DNA from: Actinomycetes bacterium
Lineage (GTDB): Bacteria > Actinomycetota > Thermoleophilia > Solirubrobacterales > 70-9
NCBI GenBank assembly: GCA_023436605.1
Contig: JAEZIQ010000076.1
Location: 1-17,612, forward strand
DNA length: 17,612 nucleotides
Direction: 5' to 3'
Position numbers and translations under genes: made by a program. Below the pieces are notes generated by a model, which was not told the DNA's origin, did no database searches, and saw only the letters and a list, made by a program, of their open reading frames with translations. This document shows positions 12,732-17,612 of the stretch, piece after piece (the first letter of the stretch is position 1; each line of letters opens with the position of its first letter).

Positions 12732-14453
12732 ATGAGCTCGCTGGACTTGAGGGACAGGGTCGTATTGATCACCGGGGGCGCGAGGGGGATCGGTTTCGAG
12801 ACCGCGCGGCTGGCCCGTGAGCGGGGTGCCTCGGTCGCCCTGATCGATCTTGAAGCGGAAGCAGTCGCCGATGCGGCGTCGTCCCTCGGCGGCGATTCAC
12901 TCGGACTCCAGGCGGACGTGACCAACCTCGGTCAGATGCAGGACGCCGTGGCCCGCACGGTCGAGCAGCTCGGCCGGATCGACATAGTGATCGCCAACGC
13001 CGGCATCACGCCACCCAAGACCACGGCCCGGGCGATCGACCCGGTGGTCTGGGAGAAGGTCGTCGAAGTGAACGTGATCGGGGTCTACAACACGGTGAAG
13101 GCGGCGATCGACCAGGTGATCGCGAACCGCGGCCACATGATCCTGATCGCTTCGCAGGCCGCGCACGCCAACGGCGCCCTGAACACTTCTTACGCCGTTT
13201 CGAAGGCGTCGGTCGAAGCGATCGGCCGCTCGCTCCGAAGCGAGCTCGAACCCCACGGCGCTTCGGCCGGGGTCGCCTATTTCGGCTACGTCGAAACCGA
13301 GCTGATCTCCCAGGTCTTCGGCAACGAGCTGGCCGACAGTTTCCGCCGCGAGGCCGCCCCCGAGATTCTGACCCGGACGATCCCGATCGATCAGGCCGCC
13401 CGGGCGCTGGTCGACAGCATCCCTTCGCGCGAAGCACGGGTGATCGAACCGGCCGTCTGGCGACCGGTGCTTTACGCCCGTGGCCAGGTCGGTCCGCTCT
13501 CCGACCGCCAGCTCGAGCGCAACCCGAAGATCGGGGATTTCATCCGGGAGTTCGAACGCCGCGACCTGGGTGAGGCGGCCGCTCCGCTGTTTCCTCCCGT
13601 CCGCTCCGGCCAGCCCTACAGCCTGGCCGGGAAGGTAGTGCTGGTTACCGGTGGCGCGAAGGGAATCGGATTCGAGATCGCCCGCCAGGCCCACGGCCGG
13701 GGCGCCGCGGTGTCGCTGCTCGACCTTGACCCGGCCGAGGCCGCAGCTTCGGCCGCGAAGATCGGTGTGAGGGCGATCGGGCTGGGGGCAGACGTGACCA
13801 GCAAGGAAGACCTGGAGGAGGCCTTCGAAGCGACCCGCCGACGCTTCGGCAGGATCGACGTGGTGGTCGCCAACGCCGGCATCGGCCCGAGCCAGATCGG
13901 ACCGATCCGGACCCAGGGATCCGAGGAGTGGGGAAGGGTTTTCGAGGTCGACCTGTTCGGCGTGTGGCGTACGGTCCGGGCCGGGATCGAGGACGTGGTC
14001 GGAAACGGTGGACAGTTCGTCCTCGTCTCCTCTTCCTACGCCTTCATGAACGGCCTGATGAACTCGGCCTACGCCTCGGCCAAGTCCGGGGTTGAAGCCC
14101 TCGGTCGCGGACTTCGGCTCGAGCTGACCGCGGTCGGCGCCAGCTCCACGGTCGCCTACTTCGGCTGGATCGACACCGACCTCGTGGCCGGGGCTTTCGA
14201 GGACCCGCTGGTCCAGCGGATCCGCGATGACGTGACCCCGGGCTGGATGACCCGCAAGGTTTCGGTTTCAAAGGCCGGCAAGGCGGTGATCGAAGCCCTC
14301 GAGAAACGCGAGCCGCGGGCGATCGCCCCGGCCGAGTGGAAAGCCATGTTCTACGCTCGCGGCTTCCTCGGCCCGCTCATCGACAAACGAATCGACGAGG
14401 ACCAGGCAATCGCCCAGATCGTCCCTCAGGCCGAGGAGCGCCAGCGCGCCTGA
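12732..14453 (+). CDS. tandem short-chain dehydrogenase/reductase (SDR-SDR) protein
   Basis: 573 residues made of two complete SDR domains in one frame. Domain 1 (about 5-275): TGGARGIG 14-21, Asp40 after the second strand (suggesting NAD), NAG 89-91, and catalytic Ser141, Tyr154, Lys158. Domain 2 (about 298-570): TGGAKGIG 306-313, Asp331, NAG 381-383, Ser434, Tyr447, Lys451. Both sets of active-site residues are intact and both spacings agree. Both halves also carry the unusual AYFG-x-(V/I)-(E/D)-T segment and a C-terminal W-x4-YARG motif, so they arose by duplication within one subfamily and not by joining unrelated SDRs. The linker near 276-297 is short and holds Pro and Ala. Cytosolic. 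ATG 12732 is supported by TAGAGT six bases upstream. The substrate is unknown. Confidence 0.9.
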   Translation: MSSLDLRDRVVLITGGARGIGFETARLARERGASVALIDLEAEAVADAASSLGGDSLGLQADVTNLGQMQDAVARTVEQLGRIDIVIANAGITPPKTTARAIDPVVWEKVVEVNVIGVYNTVKAAIDQVIANRGHMILIASQAAHANGALNTSYAVSKASVEAIGRSLRSELEPHGASAGVAYFGYVETELISQVFGNELADSFRREAAPEILTRTIPIDQAARALVDSIPSREARVIEPAVWRPVLYARGQVGPLSDRQLERNPKIGDFIREFERRDLGEAAAPLFPPVRSGQPYSLAGKVVLVTGGAKGIGFEIARQAHGRGAAVSLLDLDPAEAAASAAKIGVRAIGLGADVTSKEDLEEAFEATRRRFGRIDVVVANAGIGPSQIGPIRTQGSEEWGRVFEVDLFGVWRTVRAGIEDVVGNGGQFVLVSSSYAFMNGLMNSAYASAKSGVEALGRGLRLELTAVGASSTVAYFGWIDTDLVAGAFEDPLVQRIRDDVTPGWMTRKVSVSKAGKAVIEALEKREPRAIAPAEWKAMFYARGFLGPLIDKRIDEDQAIAQIVPQAEERQRA

Positions 14454-14454
14454 C

Positions 14455-15822
14455 TCACCGTCGCTTCTTCTGCTTCTTTTTCTTGAGCGGCTTGACGGTC
14501 AAGGTGACCTTGCTTCGAATCTTGCCGCTGGTCGCGGTGATCGTGGCCTTGCCACGCGCCTTCCCGGTTGCGGTGATCACGACCTTCTGCTTGAGGGCTC
14601 TGGGCGAGGTGAGGTCGACGGTGATCGACTTCCGGTTGAGCTTGACGTTGCGGTTCGACGACTTGAGCCGGATCGTGGCTGAACCGTCAATCCCGTCGGT
14701 GACCGAGACGTTGAGCACCAGGGTCCGTTTCTTGCCGGCCTTGATCTGACCCTTCTTCGGGCCGAGCTTCAGCGCCTTCACCTTGATCGTCTGAGTGTCG
14801 CAACGGGGGCTGCCGTCGGGACGGGGAACACCGGACTCGCAGAGGTACTCGTGGAGGCGGGAGGGGAACATGGTGTTAATGGCGTCGGCGCCCTGGTCGA
14901 TCAGCTTCTGGTACCAGGGGCCGGTCTCCTGGGTGTCGTCGAGGTCGGAGGGCCAGACCACGGCGATGAAGCCGTCATGGTCGAAGTGGGGCCGCAGCAA
15001 GGGCAGTGTTTCGACGATGGTGCCGCCGCCGAGGTCGTACTTGTCGGGCGGCTGGACGGCAACCGGGGTCGGGGTGATCGGAGCGCCGGTGATGTAGTTG
15101 AGGGTCTTCTCGAGACTGCCCCCGAGCGCGAGGTGGTTCGGGGCGGCCGCGTGGAACTTCTCGATCATGCTCTGGCTGAAGGCGTTGATGATCACGTCCT
15201 GCTCCCGGCCCGGGTGGGCGGCGAGGTCGGCCGCAGCGGCCTCGGCCGTTGCCTGGGCGTCGGCGTACGGCTTCAGCTCCACGTTCATCGGGGTGTCCGG
15301 GAAGGCGTCCAGGATCTCGCTGAAGGTCGCAATCCTGAAGTCATTTGCGGTGTACCCGTCCGGAGGCGGGATGTCACCGGTCGCGACGCCGCGATACGGG
15401 TGCGGAACATCCTGGTCCTTCGGGTAGTAGGTCGCCAGCCCGGGCGAGAACCAGTAGCCGAAGTCGTAGGTCCGGACCTCATCGAGGGTGAGGTTGCGGA
15501 ACGGCGTGCACGGTCCGTTCGAAGTGTGGCAGGGCTCGTTGTCGTGGGTCGCGATCAACTTGCCGTCCTTGGTCAGGGTCAGGTCCATGTCGATCACGTC
15601 GGCGCCGTCGGCGATCGACTTCTTGAAGGCGAAGAGCGTGTTGCCCGGGTTCTCCCGTTCGCCACCCTGATGAGCGACGTTCATCAGACCCATCTTCTGC
15701 CAGAAATCAGTCGGCGGCGGAGTCGCCGGACGGTCCGGCGCGGCGTCCGCGGCGGCTGGCAGCACGAAGGCCAGCAGAGCAAGAGTGACGGCAACAGCGG
15801 TTCTCCCAAACATTGTCCTCAT
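14455..15822 (-). CDS. secreted glycerophosphodiester phosphodiesterase-like protein with C-terminal Ig-like region
   Basis: 455 residues from ATG 15822. A Sec signal peptide is clear: basic start, hydrophobic 9-21, and an AXA cleavage site near residues 24-28. The GDPD TIM-barrel spans about 45-325 with AHQGG at 50-54, DMDLTLTKDG at 78-87, THD at 92-94 and VELKPY at 181-186, with Glu182 and Lys184 as expected. Two signature positions differ from the usual family: HRG is HQG, and the first metal ligand of E-x-D is Asp78. The region from about 345 to 445 looks like a beta-sandwich (Ig-like) domain, ending in a strongly basic tail, KKKKQKKRR. In-frame GTG (15828) and TTG (15825) are alternative starts. 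It may hydrolyse glycerophosphodiesters or a wall polymer outside the membrane; the tail could bind anionic envelope polymers. Converges on the SDR gene with one base between stops. Confidence 0.85.
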   Translation of the reverse strand: MRTMFGRTAVAVTLALLAFVLPAAADAAPDRPATPPPTDFWQKMGLMNVAHQGGERENPGNTLFAFKKSIADGADVIDMDLTLTKDGKLIATHDNEPCHTSNGPCTPFRNLTLDEVRTYDFGYWFSPGLATYYPKDQDVPHPYRGVATGDIPPPDGYTANDFRIATFSEILDAFPDTPMNVELKPYADAQATAEAAAADLAAHPGREQDVIINAFSQSMIEKFHAAAPNHLALGGSLEKTLNYITGAPITPTPVAVQPPDKYDLGGGTIVETLPLLRPHFDHDGFIAVVWPSDLDDTQETGPWYQKLIDQGADAINTMFPSRLHEYLCESGVPRPDGSPRCDTQTIKVKALKLGPKKGQIKAGKKRTLVLNVSVTDGIDGSATIRLKSSNRNVKLNRKSITVDLTSPRALKQKVVITATGKARGKATITATSGKIRSKVTLTVKPLKKKKQKKRR

Positions 15823-15831
15823 CAACACCGG

Positions 15832-15837
15832 ATTCTA
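15832..15837 (-). promoter_or_regulatory. -10 element of the phosphodiesterase gene
   Basis: TAGAAT (15837-15832) is the closest match to the -10 consensus among the start-proximal elements. It is followed by GTG (3 bases on), TTG (6 bases) and ATG (9 bases), all in frame, so the mRNA has essentially no leader. No Shine-Dalgarno is visible. Confidence 0.45.
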
Positions 15838-15889
15838 CGATTCGATTCGTGGATACCCGTGACGGAGCGACCGCTCGGCAGGATCCGCG

Positions 15890-17612
15890 TCAGGGCCGGG
15901 TGGCTTCTTCGAGCAGGTAGATGAAGGAGCCGTAAGGCTCGCCGGTGGCGCGTTCGAGTCCGACTTCGCAGGTCCGGTTCGAGGAGATGTAGCGGCTGGT
16001 CGGCCTGGCCCTGACTTCGGCCGCCTCGTCCGCGGTGGCGCTGGCGGTCAGTTCCGGATGGAGCAGACCGCGGTCGCCGGCGAAGCCGCAGCAGGTGGCG
16101 GTGTCGGGAACCTGGACTTCCTCGGCGAGAACCTCGGCGATCCTGGTCAGGGCCCGCTCGAGGCCCTGGTGACGGCCGGAGCAGGTCGGGTGGACCGTGA
16201 CCGAATCGGCCTTGCGGGTCACCTCGAGGCCAGGCAGCAGATGGTCCTCGGCCCACTGGACCGAATCGATGATCGTCAGCTCGGCGTGCCGGGCCGCGTT
16301 CTCCTCCGTGAGGACACCCTCGCCGAAGTCGAGCAGGCCGTGGCCACAGGAGGAAGCGTCGATGACCAGCGGGAGGGTGCCACCGCCGGTCCAGCGCCAG
16401 ATCCGCTCGACGGTCTGATTCGACTTTAACTGGTGGGCGTCACGGAAACCCTTCGAGCTCCACGGCACCGAGCAGCAGGTCCCGGCGATGTCCTGCGGGA
16501 TCCAGACCGGCTTGCCGGCCCGGGCCGAGACCTCGACCATCGCTTCGGGCAGGCTCTTGCCCGGATCGTCCTTTGACCGTCCGAACATCCGGTTGATGCA
16601 GCTCGGCATGTAGACGGCGACCGCTCCGTGGGAGGTCGTCTTCGGTAGCGCCGGTGATGCCGCGGGCGGCATGTCCTCGCCCCATTCCGGAACCAGGTCG
16701 GCGCTCATCGCCTTGCGGGCGGCCCTGGTCAGGCCCCGCATGGCTCCTTCTGAAGTGACGTCCGAAACGGCGTTGCCGAACTTCAGTCCGGCCCGCGAAA
16801 GCTTCTCGATCCGGTCCCAGCGGCGGGCTGCGCGGAGCGCCATCTTCTCGGCGGCCGGACTGTGCTGCTCGGCCCGGAAACCCTTGATGAACTTGCCGGT
16901 GTCGATCCCGACCGGGCAGGCCAGCAGGCAGGAGCCGTCGGCGGCGCAGGTCTCGATCGCCTCGTACTCGAACTCGTCGAGCAGGGCGCGGCGGACCGGC
17001 GTGTCCTCGCCCTGACGGACCATCTCGCGCCGAAGCACGATCCGCTGGCGCGGGGTCGTGGTCAGATGTCGGCTGGGGCAGACCGGTTCGCAGAACCCGC
17101 ACTCGACACAGGCGTTCGCCTCGTCCTCGATCGGCGGGGTGGTCTGCAGGTTCCGCAGGTGCGCCTTCCCGTCCCGGGTCAGGATCGCGCCCGGGTTGAG
17201 GGCACCGTCCGGGTCGGCGAGTTCCTTGGTCCGCCACATCAGGTCGACGGCCTGCTCGCCCCACTCCCTGACCACGTAGGGGGCCATGTTTATCCCGGTG
17301 CCGTGTTCGGCCTTGAGGGCCCCGTCGTACTTGTCGCAGATCAGTTCGACCAGCGCGTCCATGAAGGTCTCGTAACGTTCGATGTCCTCCGGCTTCGAAA
17401 AGTCGGGGGTCAGCATGAAGTGGAGGTTGCCGGCCGAGGCGTGACCGGCGACCCCGGCCAGGAACCCGTGCTCCGCGAGCATCGCCCGCAGTTCCACCGC
17501 GGCCTCCGCGATCCGGGCCGGCGGGACGCACACGTCCTCGATGATCAGGGCGGTGCCCGGGAGCCGCATCTTGCCGATCAGGCCGTGGAGGCCCTCCCGG
17601 ACCTTCCAGTTG
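15890..17612 (-). CDS. FAD-linked oxidase / Fe-S oxidoreductase fusion, C-terminal part (D-lactate or D-2-hydroxyacid dehydrogenase type)
   Basis: The frame is open to the right edge, so only about 573 C-terminal residues are visible; the N-terminal FAD-binding domain lies outside. The visible part starts NWKVREGLHGLIGKMRLPGTA, then the FAD-oxidase C-terminal segment with GHASAGNLH and AEHGTGINMAPYV, and LADPDGALNPG. Next come Fe-S motifs CVECGFCEPVCP and CAADGSCLLACP (the second lacks one Cys of the usual four), and two CCG-type segments (PSCINRMF with GTCCSVPWSSKGF; HPTCSGRHQG with TCCGFAGDRG). This order is that of the large (about 950-1000 residue) Dld/YdiJ-type enzymes that oxidise D-2-hydroxyacids and pass electrons to the respiratory chain. 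Substrate choice (D-lactate or D-2-hydroxyglutarate) cannot be told. It lies 61 bases upstream of the phosphodiesterase on the same strand. Confidence 0.9.
   Translation of the reverse strand, partial: NWKVREGLHGLIGKMRLPGTALIIEDVCVPPARIAEAAVELRAMLAEHGFLAGVAGHASAGNLHFMLTPDFSKPEDIERYETFMDALVELICDKYDGALKAEHGTGINMAPYVVREWGEQAVDLMWRTKELADPDGALNPGAILTRDGKAHLRNLQTTPPIEDEANACVECGFCEPVCPSRHLTTTPRQRIVLRREMVRQGEDTPVRRALLDEFEYEAIETCAADGSCLLACPVGIDTGKFIKGFRAEQHSPAAEKMALRAARRWDRIEKLSRAGLKFGNAVSDVTSEGAMRGLTRAARKAMSADLVPEWGEDMPPAASPALPKTTSHGAVAVYMPSCINRMFGRSKDDPGKSLPEAMVEVSARAGKPVWIPQDIAGTCCSVPWSSKGFRDAHQLKSNQTVERIWRWTGGGTLPLVIDASSCGHGLLDFGEGVLTEENAARHAELTIIDSVQWAEDHLLPGLEVTRKADSVTVHPTCSGRHQGLERALTRIAEVLAEEVQVPDTATCCGFAGDRGLLHPELTASATADEAAEVRARPTSRYISSNRTCEVGLERATGEPYGSFIYLLEEATRP

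Noticed and set aside
1..17612. CRISPR arrays, insertion sequences, attachment sites, rRNA or tRNA genes
   Set aside because: No regularly spaced repeats, transposase or integrase motifs, or tRNA/rRNA signatures were seen on either strand.

Overview
The window is a GC-rich, densely coded stretch of bacterial chromosome with 16 coding regions: 14 complete and two cut by the window edges. The gene set and signals point to an actinobacterium, most plausibly a Thermoleophilia/Solirubrobacterales type (inference, no rRNA present). The clues are high GC, frequent TTG starts, an actinobacterial-type ClpP (GIAMSMG around the active serine), an actinobacterial/eukaryote-like IleRS (GSHH in place of HIGH) and many promoters that sit directly on the start codon. 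I see no phage, transposon, CRISPR array, rRNA or tRNA. This looks like core or near-core chromosome, not a mobile island.

Layout, left to right. Positions 1-840 (minus): an operon of two half-size TauE/SafE transporter genes and the start of a third small gene running off the left edge. Positions 858-2198 (plus): trehalose-phosphatase (otsB-like), then a small membrane protein. Positions 2311-3231 (plus): a DUF5996 protein, ended by a strong hairpin shared with the convergent polX. Positions 3310-5650 (minus): clpP, then polX. Positions 5740-6416 (plus): an SRPBCC protein and an ArsR-family repressor, translationally overlapped, read divergently from clpP across a control region packed with inverted repeats. 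Positions 6479-7216 (plus): a polyprenol-phosphate mannose synthase-like glycosyltransferase. Positions 7324-8265 (plus): thioredoxin, a 59-residue tautomerase and a cupin. Positions 8296-9474 (plus): an acyl-CoA dehydrogenase. Positions 9483-12665 (minus): ileS. Positions 12732-14453 (plus): two short-chain dehydrogenases joined in one polypeptide. Positions 14455-15822 (minus): a secreted glycerophosphodiester phosphodiesterase-like protein. Positions 15890-17612 (minus): the C-terminal part of a large FAD/Fe-S oxidoreductase.

The most consistent hidden signal is regulatory. Seven genes that start a transcription unit have a -10-like hexamer (TANNNT, or GATACT once) exactly 6 or 7 bases before the start codon, as expected for leaderless mRNAs; ileS and the phosphodiesterase gene have it 9 bases away. 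The clpP, SRPBCC and thioredoxin genes instead have ordinary leaders with Shine-Dalgarno sites. Two divergent gene pairs share one symmetric -10 region.

The best candidates for something under-described are the split TauE/SafE pair, the tandem SDR-SDR protein, and the paired CGCAAC-N6-GTTGCG operators between clpP and the SRPBCC/ArsR operon. No single spectacular new system is evident.
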